This document shows, in pieces, positions 10,589-22,439 of a stretch of 64,000 nt of DNA; the first letter of the stretch is position 1; each line of letters begins with the position of its first letter. Both the position numbers and the translations under genes were made by a program. This stretch comes from Haematobia irritans (lineage: Eukaryota; Arthropoda; Insecta; Diptera; Muscidae). The notes below the pieces were generated by a model. That model worked only from the letters and a program-made list of their open reading frames with translations. It was not told where the DNA came from and made no database searches. The stretch is taken from assembly GCF_050003625.1 (NCBI RefSeq), contig NC_134398.1:80942003-81006002 (forward strand), given 5' to 3'.

Positions 10589-13184
10589 TACACGGCAGTG
10601 GTTAGACCTATAATGCTATATGGTGTCGTAGTCTGGTGTCGTAGTCTGGTGGCCGGCACTTCACCAGCCGACAAATTTAGACAAAGTTCAGCGTATGACG
10701 TGCTTGTGTATCTCAGGCGCATTCAGTCATGCTGCATCTATTGCCTTTAGATATTTTGGCTAAACAGTCAGCTGCATCAACGACTGTGCGGTTGCGCGAG
10801 CTATCGCTGTGGTCGGAAAAAAGTTACGGCCACAGTTCGGTCCTCAAAATAATGCCAGATGTGCCTAATGTAGTGGATTATTTGTATTTATTGAGTTTGG
10901 TTCCAGCACAACAAGACTCAAGGTCCTATAATTACAGTACAGGCATTTGATTGTATGCGGACAGATTTATATCATAACAAAATTTAATAACATTAATTTA
11001 CTAAAACGAAATGTAAAATTATGGTTTAAATAAGATAAATGAGTGACACATGAGGTAAAAAGAAATGATTTTTGCTACGAAAATAAAAAGCATAAATAAA
11101 TAAAATATCAAAATTGAAAGTTAACTTAAACAGGGTCAATTAATAAACGTTTCTTGAGATTATATGAATCTTATTGCCAATTAAAATACAATATAATTAT
11201 GATAATTACAATGAAAAGAAGTGAATGGATAGTGTAGTTTACTTATTATTGTGGAACATGTCAATATTAAAGAAAATAGATAAAAAGTTTGCTTTTGAAT
11301 TGTGCTCTGCTTGTAATTGTCTTTATATTTAGTGGTAACATGTCCCAGAGAAGAATCGCATGGATGAAGAATTGCCACTCCGATACAACATGTCTGTGGC
11401 GTAGTTGGATTAAATTATCGGTTCTACTTGATGCACTAAAGCGTAATCTATTAAATAGATGATCAGGTTCCTTGTCCGTAATAATCCTATGTAGAAATAC
11501 TAAGACACGAATTTTCAGGTAGTTCTCAAAATGGACCCCCAACATTCTGGTTGAAAACGGAGTCGGATGGACATACCTGTTGAGGCCGAAAACGTATCTT
11601 ATAATTGCATTAAAGGAGAGATTCAATTTCCGTTTGCTCCTGGCATCACAACTAGAGATTTCTCACCCATACGTCAATACCGGAATTAAGTAAGTCTTCG
11701 CCAAGAGCAGTTTGATTCTCAGTGGTAGATATCTCTGTGTCTTCCAAATAGTTCTAAGAGTGGCAAATGTCCTGCCACAGATCATGGTTATATGGTCTGA
11801 CCACGTTAAAGAATCATTAAACATAATACTAAGATTCCTATACTCTCTGACAATCTCAATAGGTTCATCATTTATATGAACGAAGGGAGTTAGTGACAGG
11901 CGATTGACACGCTTTTGGATTACCAGACACTTGGATTGAGGGACAAGCCGTTCCTCTGCGCCCATAAGTTTACCCCTGGCAAATCCTCATTAAATCTCTC
12001 TACACATCTATCAAACTCCTCTGGGCTACTGCTTAGGTAGATTTGAAGATCATCCGCATACATCCGATATTTGGAATGAATTAAGACATCCGGTATGTCA
12101 TTCGCATAGACAGAAAATAGTAAAGGTCCTAAGATAGAACCTTGTGGAACACCACTTTTCGACAAAAAGTTTGAAACTCTAATTCCCAACTGTGAGGCGT
12201 GGTGCACACAGGCCCCGGGGAATAAATGATATATAGATTTCTACACTGAGTATATTCTAGAGATCTGGAACTTCGAATAGCGAAAAGATTACCTAATCAC
12301 TGTAGTGTTTTTTCAGGCTGAAATATTAGCAATAAGGGAGGTGGCGAATTGGCTGAGAAGTAATGTTCCAAAAAATGGTGGCATTAATATATACTCAGAC
12401 AGTCAACCTGAAATAAAATCCTTGGACTCTGCGTTCCTTAAGTCGAAAACGGCCATCGACTGCCGCAAATCTTTCAATGAGATGACTGAGCAACACAATA
12501 TTCACCTAATATGGGTGCCTGGCCATAGGAACATACCGGGGAACTGCGAAGCGGATGAGTTGGCAAGACTAGGGACTACCTTACATATTCCAGGGGAACT
12601 AGAATCTGTTGGCATGCCCCTGGCTACCTGTAAGATCATACTGCGTGAGAAGGCTGTTATGATGGCAAATGTTCAATGGGAGAATTGCAACGGTTGTAAC
12701 GACACCAAGCAAATATGGCCCCATTTAAACCGCATACTAGATATGATAGAGTTCTCGAGACGTCAGATATCACTCCGGTATCTGCTATAACGGGTCGCTG
12801 CCTGATAGGCGATTTTGCAAAAACTATTGGCGCGAAGTATAATGACTATTGTATGAGCTGTCATGATGCGGAGGAAAAGTAATCAATTAAACACCTCTTG
12901 TGTGAGTGTCCTGCATTTTGTGTAAGGCGTAAGCAAATTTTAGGGGCATATAGCTTTAGATTACTGACGGACCTGGAAAACGTTAATTTAAGCAGTCTGC
13001 TAATGTTTTTGGAACAATCTGGTTGGTTCAACAGAAGAAAATAATCCAGAAGGTTCAGCGGTTAAAACTAGAAGTGCCCATATGTAATAGGTACTTTGAG
13101 TTAATGTGGTATCACAATGGACTGAATAGTCCAACTGAGCCTGAATTTTAATCGGGCCGCCACTTTGACCTAACCTAACCTAAT
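10589..13184 (+). pseudogene. LINE A, copy 2 (duplicate), broken
   Basis: The domain order is the same as in the copy at 4224-6806: an RT-end fragment, interruption by LINE C at about 10878-12228, RNase H at 12305-12790, a cysteine motif near 12855-12920 with the same internal stop, and the (TAACC)n tail near 13168-13184. A 13-bp direct repeat (GTCGTAGTCTGGT) near 10628 is private to this copy. The shared frameshifts show that decay came before duplication. Confidence 0.8.
10878..12228 (-). pseudogene. LINE C, antisense, copy 2 (duplicate)
   Basis: The reverse-transcriptase pieces at 12207-11920 (YADD), 11965-11663 and 11626-11267 appear unchanged from the first copy, including the frameshift and stop. 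It arose by duplication, not by a separate retrotransposition. Confidence 0.8.
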
Positions 13185-13952
13185 CGTACATGAATACCTT
13201 TTTTAATATATCGAAAAGAGAGAATGAAAAGTGGACAAATGAGATCTTTACATATTATAAGGCCCGGATTTGAAGCTACATAGCTTCCTATAAAATGTAT
13301 ATTTTTTTGAATCCAATAATCTTTTTTCAGTCTATGTGCATTGGCAGCACTTTTTAATTGAAATTCATGTTGCAGATTTGTGTGTCAATTTGCTAAATAA
13401 ATTTCAAATTACCTCGCTTTACGTTAAATACCTAAGATGAGCCATCACTGATTGTTGTTGATGTCTAAAATATGTCCCGCAGAAATAGAGGGCACCAATG
13501 CCTTTTGTTAATGTGAAGCGTTGACACAGTTAATTCAATCACTTCACACACCTCCGGGGCGAAAGCATTCTCTTGAGTCAAAAGAAAACAAAACACAAAC
13601 AATGATCCTGAAGGAGTTCAGTAATAGGTGGAAATCCTTTCATAATCTCTGGCACTGATGAATGACAAGGTTGCCATGCCACAGCAATGCCGCTTATGAG
13701 GTTAATAAAACATGTTTGGCATAAATTACTCCGGGTTTGTTTTCAGCTCATTCCCGCTTATAGTCTAACTCGGTCTCTCGTCCTCTCTGTCGATTAATAC
13801 GCTTATAAATGAAATTTAATCATTCAATTCACTTTTGGCCCCGAGCATTGTTGTCGTCATTTGTTCCTATTTTTCTACCAGACAATGCTCGCTACAGATT
13901 TCTTCAATGAAGTTTAGTGCTAAACGGCTGGGGTGGTAGAGAGAATCTCCCG

Positions 13953-15309
13953 GGGTTATTTAAAATTCTGACAGGCGGCGGGCAAAAACTTGAGCTGTGA
14001 ATAGAATTAAGAAAAATATGGAAGATTTGCCTAATGTTGGCGTGCAGTGCTATATAGCCAAGCATTAGAGAAGAAAACACAAAATAACATTTTTTCAGTT
14101 CTTTGAGGTCTTCTTTGGCCGTGATCTCCACCCCAGATAGCTAGTGAATGTTCCGGCATGCCATGTTCCCTTGACAACGTGACAACACTTGTCAAGTGTC
14201 AATAGCAAAGTGTCACCCACCCGAGCCCAAATGCAGGACGATTACAACCACAGCATTAAGGGAGGCTGGCGAGTCGAAGCGGTGGTGTGATTTCATGGCT
14301 CCTTTTGCTTTTACTCTATAATCACCGAACCATTCATTTTAATGACGTTTGCCTTTTGGAGTTGACTTGATTGAGTAAATCTTTGGTGATGAAAGGAAGG
14401 AGTGAGTGGGAGTGACCTACGAAGGCAAGAGTGTCTGCTCCTTGTTTGGATGATATACATTTATTCAACGAATTGGCTCCACTTTGGCTCATTGTCTGCC
14501 CTTAAGGTTGTTGTTTTTAATGCCGCTGCTGTTTACTATTCCGATATCCTTTGTAAACAAAAGCTTTGTCAGTCTCCTTGTGTCTATGTGAGATTTTAAT
14601 CCTTGAAATTATTTTACATGTGTGCGAATTTCGTGTCTGTGGGTCAATTTGCCACACGCAACGCCTTTGATGACTCCGTTATAACCTCCGGAAATCAAAT
14701 CATTCATTAGCACATATCTTATTCGATTAAAACTAAAAAATATCTACAAATAATTGAAATATTCTAAAAAATCTTTAATAAAGGATAAAATCTAAAGAAC
14801 CTAAAGCTAATCAATCCCCTTATTTCTATTTATTATTATTTGAGTTCATGATTTTGATAGAGGTATAAGTCCGTATATTTCTTGTTTCGAGATATTTAGA
14901 GTTTTGCATTTTAAAGGATTAAAAAATATTTTTGTTTTATGGAATAGGATTTTTCGACAGTAAATTAGTAACAACAAACGAGTATATATTATGATTGATA
15001 AATATATAACCATACCTAAAAGGAAATGGAGTTTTGAAAGGTTAAAACGACTTATACCATGTCAATATTAGGACGGATGAATTGAATATAATAAAAACAA
15101 ATAGATCTCATGCTTGGCAAAATAAAGAATTTTATTTTCTTTAAACTCATTTTATCGTAACTATGTAATTTATTAGTATGTGTTTTTATTAGTATTTAGG
15201 GAAATAAAGTGTTTGTGAAAAATTGGTCTTTACGTTTTTGTTATTGGTATAATGGTTGTGTATAATGGAAGCAAATTAATATTTTCGAATATTCTAGGAC
15301 TTCATATTT
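13953..15309. other. Low-repeat DNA, nothing recognised
   Basis: The sequence is more balanced in base composition up to about 14700 and AT-rich after that. Short frames (14131-13904 minus, 14402-14599 plus) show no motif. I see no terminal repeats or relatives in the window. It could be single-copy host intergenic DNA. Confidence 0.4.
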
Positions 15310-15311
15310 TA

Positions 15312-16722
15312 CACTCAAAAAAAGTGAACCATATATTTCACTAAAGCTGACTTAATTATATTTTAGATCATGGAATTATTACGTTTTAATAAAATTTCCA
15401 CCACGTTAATAATTTTTTGCATTAGTTAGTTAAAACAAGTAAGGAAAGTCTAAAGTCGGGCGGGGCCGACTATATTATACCATGCACCACTTTGTAGATC
15501 TAAATTTTCGATTCCATATCACATCCGTGTTGGGGGCTATATATAAATGTTTGTCCCAAATACATACATTTAAATATCACTCGATCTGGACAGAATTTGA
15601 TAGACTTCTACAAAATCTATAGACTCAAAATTTAAGTCGGCTAATGCACTAGGGTGGAACACAATGTTAGTAAAAAATATGGAAAACATTTAAATCTGAA
15701 GCAATTTTAAGGAAACTTCGCAGAAGTTTATTTATGATATATTGCTCGATATATATGTATTAGAAGTTTAGGAAAATTAGAGTCATTTTTACAACTTTTC
15801 GACTAAGCAGTGGTGATTTTACAAGCAAAATGTTGGTATTTTGACCATTTTTGTCGAAATCAGAAAAACATATATATGGGAGATATATCTAAATCTGAAT
15901 CGATTTCAACCAAATTTGGCACGTATAGCTACAATGCTAATTCTACTCCCTGTGCAAAATTTCAACTAAATCGGAGCAACAAATTGGCCTCTGTGGCGAT
16001 ATGAGTGTAAATCGGGCGAAAGCTATATATGGGAGCTATATCTAAATCTGAACCGATTTCAATAAAATTTGGCACACTTGACTACAGTACTAATTGTTCT
16101 TCTTGTGTAAAATTTTAAGCAAATACTTGTGCCGAATTTGAAGTCGATTGGACTAAAACTGCGACCTAGACTTTGAATACAAAAATGTGTTCACGGACAG
16201 ACGGACGCTATATCGACTCAAGAGCCCACCATGAGCATTTTTGCCAAACACACCATGTATCTATCTCGTCTCCTTCTGGGTGTTGCAAACATATGCACTA
16301 ACTTATAATACCTTGTTCCACAGTGTGACGCAGGGTATAATAACTAAAATAGAGGAAAAAATTATACACAAATGAAGCATAAAGATGAACTAAATTCGGG
16401 TCTCCAACAAAATAGTTCAGAATTTCTTAAAATTTCTAAATTTTACCAGTAATGAGCGCATCATGAACTTCGTATGGTACTAAAGACATTTCTGCAATTT
16501 TTAACACCAATTTTTTTCCTTCAAACTTCGAAATTTTCTTTAACCAGTGAAAAAAATGAATTATGTCTAATAAACTTTCTTGAATTTATTTACTTAGTTT
16601 TGTGAAATGGGCATGACATCTGCGTTTCTAATACAGTTTAGTTAAAATTTTCTAAAATTAATATATTTTTTCTAAAACAAACTAAACTTTTCTTTACCGG
16701 TGGGTTCACTGTTTTTTCAGTG
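15312..16722. mobile_element. TIR element S (~506 bp) split by HINE F
   Basis: The left end CACTCAAAAAAAGTGAACC pairs with the right end GGGTTCACTGTTTTTTCAGTG, with a TA duplication at 15310-15311 and 16723-16724. Without HINE F it is about 506 bp, matching the copy at 62393-62898. The ends resemble those of element L (CACTGAAAAAACAGTGAACC), so the two may use the same transposase. It has no coding potential. Confidence 0.8.
15435..16339 (+). mobile_element. Helentron-like element (HINE), type F
   Basis: It starts ACAAGTAAGG with an AGTCGG/CCGACT hairpin near 15453-15470 and ends CAGGGTATA. Two inner units with ATATGGGAG at 15876 and 16029 are again 153 bp apart. A short GGACAGACGGACG tract is near 16195. 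The uninterrupted host (62511-62530) shows no target duplication: GTTAAA joins directly to the equivalent of ATAACTAAA. An isolated end of the same type sits at 55351-55375 in reverse. Confidence 0.6.
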
Positions 16723-16766
16723 TAGGCGACAGTTCTTTGAATTCAGATTTGGAATCCAAGGAAATT

Positions 16767-17168
16767 TTATAAACATCTTATATGGAGAATTTTTGTTTTT
16801 GAAATCGGATCCATTGTATTTTTAGCCAACACACATCTCCAATGGCGTTTTTCTTTCTGTAAGTTTTTTGTTATTAAGTTCTTGTGTCGTAATGAAACCT
16901 TTCTGAGCCATTTGTTCTCCAAAAATTGTGTTTTCTTTTTACATAATTCTATTGAATTATAATAATGCTCAGAAATGTATACATTGTTCGATTTTTTAAT
17001 TTTAGTTTCTATCATACTTAAACCGCTATCTAAAGACATGAGAAAATTACTAATTATTTTTTTAACAGACTGACTTATACGATATATGTATATATAAAAA
17101 AATAATACTAAACTACAAGTGTAGCTTAACCAACAACAATGCTTAAAGAACAAAACCAACAATAACAA
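16767..17168 (-). CDS. Unrecognised 133-aa open frame
   Basis: I do not recognise this frame. The predicted protein starts with a hydrophobic stretch (residues 1-28) and continues as a Lys/Asn/Ile-rich region with LRKVSLRHKNLITKNL. Its first codons lie in a repeat also found near 34330-34420 and 35355-35440 (CAACAACAATGCTTAAAG), so the start is probably not genuine. It is most likely a chance frame in AT-rich DNA. Confidence 0.15.
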   Translation of the reverse strand: MLLLVLFFKHCCWLSYTCSLVLFFYIYIYRISQSVKKIISNFLMSLDSGLSMIETKIKKSNNVYISEHYYNSIELCKKKTQFLENKWLRKVSLRHKNLITKNLQKEKRHWRCVLAKNTMDPISKTKILHIRCL

Positions 17169-17209
17169 AAAAAAACGAATGGAAAAAATAATACCTGTAC
17201 TTTGTTTAA

Positions 17210-17441
17210 AGGTGAGTATTAAGTTCGAGTTTAGCCGCTAAACTCGCTAAAGTGAAAACTAAATCAGTAAGAAAAAGGCATGAAATTATACGTATTTGTT
17301 GCAAATTTTATTATAACTTGATGGGGAAAAGCCCAAAGCAAATTTTCACAAAGTTTGTATTCCTTAAAATGGATTATTAAAGAAAAGTAATCGTGAAAAA
17401 ATGATGTTTATAGCGGCTAAACTCGAACGTAATACCCACCT
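17210..17441. mobile_element. MITE family M1, copy 2
   Basis: It has long inverted ends: AGGTGAGTATTAAGTTCGAG, then TTTAGCCGCTAAA, at the left and the complement ending CCCACCT at 17441. TAA flanks both sides and may be the target duplication. It is 232 bp, non-coding. Confidence 0.7.
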
Positions 17442-17501
17442 TAACAGTCAAAAAGTAAACTAATTTTTTTAAGCTAATTTTCATGGCATACTACACGAAC
17501 G

Positions 17502-17742
17502 AAAAAGACTGTTTTCATATGTTTGGGTGCAAAAATTATATGTTTGGAACTCAAATTTTTAAACACAATATTTTTAAGTGCAAGCATATAATGTTCATAA
17601 ACTAGCATACAGTTTGGGACATAAAATATTTGTAAATATAATATGCTTGGATGCAAACATATATTAATATGGAAATAGACTATAAACATATATGTGTTTA
17701 GAAAGAAAGACATAAAGTGTATGCTGGAAGTAAAATAATGAA
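17502..17742 (+). mobile_element. Partial element V (palindromic-word family)
   Basis: It starts CACGAACGAAAAAGACTG and matches the left quarter of element V at 50324-51300: repeated ATATGTTTGG words, then TATAAACATATATGTGTTTAG. The right part is missing. Confidence 0.65.
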
Positions 17743-18046
17743 AGTAACCAATTGGCGCCTTAAAAAAATATATATACAAAGAAAATTTCAATAAAGATTG
17801 GAAAAATACTATGTGTGAATATAAACAAGTATAAATTTACAAATTTGGAGTAAACATATATATGTTGTGATATAAGACTTCGCCAAAAATTGTATATGCT
17901 TAAGTAAAAATAGTAAAATGAGTATTCGGAGAGAAAATTCATTCGTAACCAAGAGAAAAGACATTTGAAAAAAAGGGCATGAGTTTTGTTTATCATTTCG
18001 TCAAAACAAATCGGAACGTAGGACGAGTAAGTCAAAATATTCAATA
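17743..18046. other. AT-rich DNA, nothing recognised
   Basis: Minus-strand frames over 17474-18152 are hydrophobic and Phe/Tyr-rich, as expected from AT-rich sequence, and cross element borders. No motif or repeat is seen. Confidence 0.35.
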
Positions 18047-19775
18047 ACAAGTATATACAGCAGTAAGTTCGGCCGGGCCGAATCTTAAATACCCACCACC
18101 ATGAACCAAATATTAGGGTTTCCTTTGAAATTTCAGGAGGGCTTGAGGACACTTCCCGAAGATAAATTTAAAGATTTCACCTATGAGGACTATATCAGAT
18201 TCTGGATTTATAAGAACCATGTTTGTTTGACTTTTACAGGAATCATTAACATCTCTTGTAAGTGTGCAAGAAAATTATAAAATAACGTCTTGATTTGAAA
18301 TCTTAAATCTGTAGATTTTCACCCGAGAAGTAAAATCTGGAAATTTTACATTGAGTTTCAAGCAATTTTCATGATCAGTGCGCCATCTATACCCTCAAGA
18401 AGTGAAGTCGGTCTATATGGAGGCATTATCAAATGGACCGATAAAAACTTAATCCGATACACATTTTTGTGAGCCTAAAATACCAGAATATTTACAATTT
18501 CAGGCAAATCGGATAAAAACTACGGTTTCTAAAAACTCAAGGAGTTAATCGGGAGATCGTTCTTATGGGGGCTATACTAAAATATGGACCGATACTCACC
18601 GTTTTCGGCACACCTCTTTATGGCCCGAAAATACCTCTAGATTTCCAATTTCAGGCAAATTGGCTAAAAACTTCGGATTCTAGAAGCCCAAGAAGTAAAA
18701 TCGCGATATCGGTCTATATGGGGGCTATACCAAAACATGGACCGATACTCACCATTTGTGGCACACCCCTTTATGGTCCCAAAATACCTATAAATTTCCA
18801 ATTTCAGGCAAATTGTATATAAACTACGGATTCTATAAACCCAAGATGTAAAATCGGGAGATCGGTCTATATGGGGGCTATACCAAAACATGGAACGATA
18901 CGGACCATTTTCCGCACACCTTTTGATGGTCCTCAAGTACCTCTAGATTTTCAATTTCAGGCAAATTGGATAAAGCCTACGGTTTCTATAAGCCCAAGAC
19001 CCCAAATCGGGAGGTCGGTTTATATGGGGACCATACCAAAACATGAACCGATGGTCACCATTTTTGACACACCTCTTTACGGTTCTAAAGTACCTCTCGA
19101 TTTCCAATTTCAGGTAAATTGGATAAAAACTGCGGTTTCTATAAGCCCAAGAAGTAAAATCGGGAGATCTGTCTATATGGGGGCTATACCAAAATATGGA
19201 CCGATACTCACAATTTTTGGCACACGTATTTGTGGTCCTACAATACCTCTAGATTTCAAATTTCAGGTAAATTGAATAAAAACTACGGTTTCTATAAGCC
19301 CAAGAAGTAAAATCGGGAGATCGGTCTATATGGCGGCTATACCAAAACAAGGACCGATACTCACCATTTTTGGCACACCTCTTTATGGTCATAAAATACC
19401 TCTAGATTTCAAATTTCAGGCAAATTGGATAAAAACTACGATTTCTATAAGCCCAAGACCCCTAATCGGGAGGTCGGTTTATATGGGGACTATATCAAAA
19501 CCTGGACCGATATAGCCCATCTTCGAACTTGACCTGCCTGCAGACAAAAGACGAGTTTGTGCAAATTTTCAGCACGATTGCTTCATTATTGAAGACTGTA
19601 GCGTGATTACAACAGACAGACAGACGGACAGACGGACATCGTTATATCGTCTTAGAATTTCTCCCTGATCAAGAATATATATACTTTATATAGTCGGAAA
19701 TCGATATTTCGATGTGTTACAAACGGAATGACAAACTTATCATACCCCCGTCACCATTCTATGGTGGTGGGTATA
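18047..19775 (+). mobile_element. Helentron-like element (HINE), type E
   Basis: It starts ACAAGTATATACAGCAGTAA with a GTTCGGCCGGGCCGAA core and TACCCACCACCAT near 18091; it ends with the complementary ATGGTGGTGGGTATA. A CAGACGGACAGACGGACA tract is near 19617-19638 and a 3' block (ATTTCGATGTGTTACAAACG) is shared with type 1 elements A-D. It lacks the 29-bp array. Its tandem units differ in sequence from those of A-D but keep the same 153-bp length. Non-autonomous. Confidence 0.6.
18541..19515 (+). repeat. 153-bp tandem array in HINE E (seven landmarks)
   Basis: The ATGGSG landmark occurs at 18565, 18718, 18871, 19024, 19177, 19330 and 19483: six intervals of exactly 153. The units translate as MGAIPKHGPILTIFGTPLYG and onward, 51 residues per unit, with scattered stops (near 18820 and 19275). 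Confidence 0.9.
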
Positions 19776-19798
19776 AAAACTAACGAAAGGGCACTATA

Positions 19799-20212
19799 CA
19801 CTGAAAAAAAAATGCCCGATTCCAAAGATTGTGTCTCTACTTTAACAATTTTGTTTCAAGTAAAAAACGTCTTTAAAATAAAGTGTTGAAAAACATGTAC
19901 TATTTTTTAAACGATTTTTGCATCTTGACTACAAAGCACAAGACAATTTCATTAATTTAAAAGAAATTTTCTGAATTATTAAAGTCAAGTTGACCTTAGT
20001 CCAAAAATTTTTTCTTTCATGTTATGATACCCATTTTCAAGTCCAATCACTTAATTATAAGGACAACACGACTTCATAGAAAATTTTATAGACTTTTGAA
20101 CATGGGCAAAAAACTTTATATTAGAGAAATGCGTCTTCTAAGCTAAGCAAAATTTGTATTCTTATTTTAAGGACATGAATTCTTTGGCCTCACGACAATA
20201 TTTTTTTCAGTG
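19799..20212. mobile_element. TIR MITE, 414 bp
   Basis: CACTGAAAAAAAAATG at the left pairs with ATATTTTTTTCAGTG at the right, with a TA duplication (19797-19798 and 20213-20214). The reverse complement of about 31800-31835 shows the same flanks joined without the element. A fragment of its right half is at 39296-39449. Confidence 0.75.
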
Positions 20213-20640
20213 TACTCTTTTTAGAGTTGTGACAGTAAAATGAAAACATTGGGAAACAGTGAAAAATTAAACAGTAAGATCTATAAAAACAAAGTTTAGT
20301 TCCTCTTTATTAATAAGTAGTCCAAGAGGAGTTGACGGATACTTTCGAAAATAAAAGCGGACATTGAGTTCGAGTTTTGCCACTAAAATTATTTCTCATT
20401 TTAGCGGCAAAACTCGAATAGGTAAAACCAGAATAACATTATAACTTTTTTCGGCAAATTGTATTATTTTCTTTAAAATAAATTATTAAAGAAAGCAAAC
20501 AATTGTTCACACCTAAATAAATTTATGTGTTGGTTGTTAAATTATTGTTTAGAATAAGACAAAATATTATATGCTTAGAAGAATTTTTTCCCAAAGAAGA
20601 TTGTGCTCAATAATTTTTTCTGCCTAATTGCATATTCCCT
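20213..20640 (+). repeat. Dispersed repeat W
   Basis: ACAAAGTTTAGTTCCTC, TTATTAATAAGTAGTCC and a GAGTTTTGCC hairpin arm recur inverted at 31655-31830 and, more diverged, at 28600-28780. It carries no gene. Confidence 0.55.
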
Positions 20641-20737
20641 CACACCTTTCTCACTTCCACGAGATTTTTTAGTTCTAAGCACCTTTTTCTGTAATCGAAG
20701 AAATTATTCAATTTTATAAAATTGTTAAATTTTACCT

Positions 20738-20811
20738 TTCGACCGGATGGAGAATTGAACCGAGGACCATACAGTTTGTAAGCCAACATACGATCCAATG
20801 TGATACGTAGC
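20738..20811 (-). repeat. tRNA-like module, class I
   Basis: On the minus strand this resembles a tRNA body, with a degraded A box and the B-box-like GGTTCAATTCT, followed by CCGGTCGAAAGG and a conserved tail. The acceptor stem does not fold, so it is a tRNA-derived repeat, not a tRNA gene. Its relatives are at 29799, 34934, 50672, 54474 and 63222. Confidence 0.55.
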
Positions 20812-20831
20812 TTTTATTGTAATCAATAGAC

Positions 20832-22107
20832 AATTGTCGTTATAAGCAAAGACAATACACTTAGAAAGATGGGAGATTGGCTGCTGATCACATCAAACCA
20901 TTTACGGTGCTAGGCCCATACTTTTCGTTTATCGAACCAAACGCGTATACGAGCATCAGAATGCAAATAAAAAGAAATTAACTGCCTGTTCGTGGAATTT
21001 TCGTTCGTCTCGAGACGAACGATTCGTCACAAATCACATATTGATATATCGAAAACAAGAGTCTGTGAAATCCCAATTGTTTCGGTGTTCGATAGTAAAT
21101 CATAAATAATGAGTTCATGACAAATTTCAGAATTGTCTATCAAATACATCTAAAGTTATTTTAGTTTCAATCTAAACGAACGATTCGTCAAGAGTCGATT
21201 TTGTGTTTCATGAGCAGGCAGTAAGTGCAGGAAATAAACGGGAAAATGTAATTTTTTTGTTGTTGCCTAAAATTTAACATAGTTTCATTAAGAAAATTAA
21301 GTTTTTCATTTAAAAAATAAAAACGAAAAACTAATGAAAAATTACAAACATGTATGGACCTACGACGGTAAATTCAACATTTGGTGTGACGCATGCCAAT
21401 TTCTCATCTTCCTAAGTGTATCGTCTTTGGTTATAAGTTATATTTATATAGCAAAGTTTGCGGCCGACGCACAGTGGGTTGAGCGGTAGGCAAAGTGGCG
21501 ATTAATTCAGGAAAGCCGTAATTTTAAAATATTGTTATTTTTTATTGGTGGATATTCATAAATACATAAAAAGGCATGACTAGAAACAACAACAAAAATT
21601 TTAAAAATTGTTGTTTTAATCTTTTATAGCCTTTTTTGTATTTTGGAAAAAGTGGTCTTATATCACAATTTTCGCTGTAACTTTTCAAAGAAAAACGATA
21701 AATTAGGAAATGCAATTGAAAATTAGAGTATACTTAATGTGCTTTTAGAAAAAAAATGTTCTTAAAAAATAAAAATTAATAAATATTTAATCTGTATTTA
21801 TATACCCAAAATTTTAAATTAAAATCCGATTTTTTTTCTTCAAGTTCCGTAATTCCACATATTTAAAAAAAATTACATTAGAAAATATTATTATATCTTA
21901 TTGAACAATATTCATAAAAAACATAGTATGAAAATAAAACAAACAACCATTAAAGGAAAAAAATAAGTAAAAAAAAATATAATTGTACGGTTTTTTATTT
22001 ACTTCATTTCATTAATTTTAGAAGTATTCATAATCATCATTTACTTCACAACCATTATAAAATTAATTTACTTGATAATAATAATTTTCTTCTTAATCAT
22101 CATACAA
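20832..22107. other. Unclassified AT-rich DNA
   Basis: No motif, tandem array or terminal repeat is recognised. Short T-rich and A-rich runs are frequent. An inverted pair around AACGAACGATTCGTC is visible at 20988-21035 and near 21175-21200, too weak to name. Confidence 0.35.
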
Positions 22108-22395
22108 TTCATTAACATAATCTTCATCTTCATTATCTTCATCATCTTCGTCACCATTATCATTTTCGTTTTGGGTAAGAATAAGTAACTCCAATGCAGT
22201 CTAAGGCATTTGCTGCATTTTCATTTTGCAACTCTTTCTCTTGCTCGAAATAAATGGATCTGAACTTAGAAGAAATCTATTAAAGACGTCTTCTATTGTA
22301 TTTTCCCGACTGAATTTACGGGAAAAGTGCTCCCTATAGCTTTTGAAGTCCTTATTTCTGGCTTCCTGATATTCTTCAGTTAGCTTACGAAGCTT
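22108..22395 (-). pseudogene. Broken ORF with acidic C-terminal tail
   Basis: The minus strand reads continuously as KLTEEYQEARNKDFKSYREH, then FSRENTIEDVFNRFLLSSDP, then one in-frame TAG near 22200, then ALELLILTQNENDNGDEDDE and a further run of Asp/Glu to YVNELYDD and a stop near 22096. Helical, charged sequence ending in an acidic tail looks like the C-terminus of a real protein, perhaps a transposase or nuclear factor; I do not recognise the family. The upstream part is lost or lies beyond 22400 in low-complexity sequence. Confidence 0.35.
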
Positions 22396-22439
22396 TGTAA
22401 GTAATTTGGAATTAATTAATTAATTTTTTTTTCGTGAGT

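Larger units (their letters stand above)
10426..13952 (+). repeat. Tandem segmental duplication, second copy
   Basis: This is a near-identical repeat of 4061-7421 plus 10272-10424, without element L. It ends at CTCCCG before GGGTTATT, which is the original right flank. The few differences suggest a recent event; an assembly artefact is less likely because a clean junction and an element present in one copy only are both seen. Confidence 0.85.

Noticed and set aside
16767..17168. 133-aa minus frame as a membrane protein
   Set aside because: The hydrophobic start lies in a dispersed repeat and the rest has no motif.
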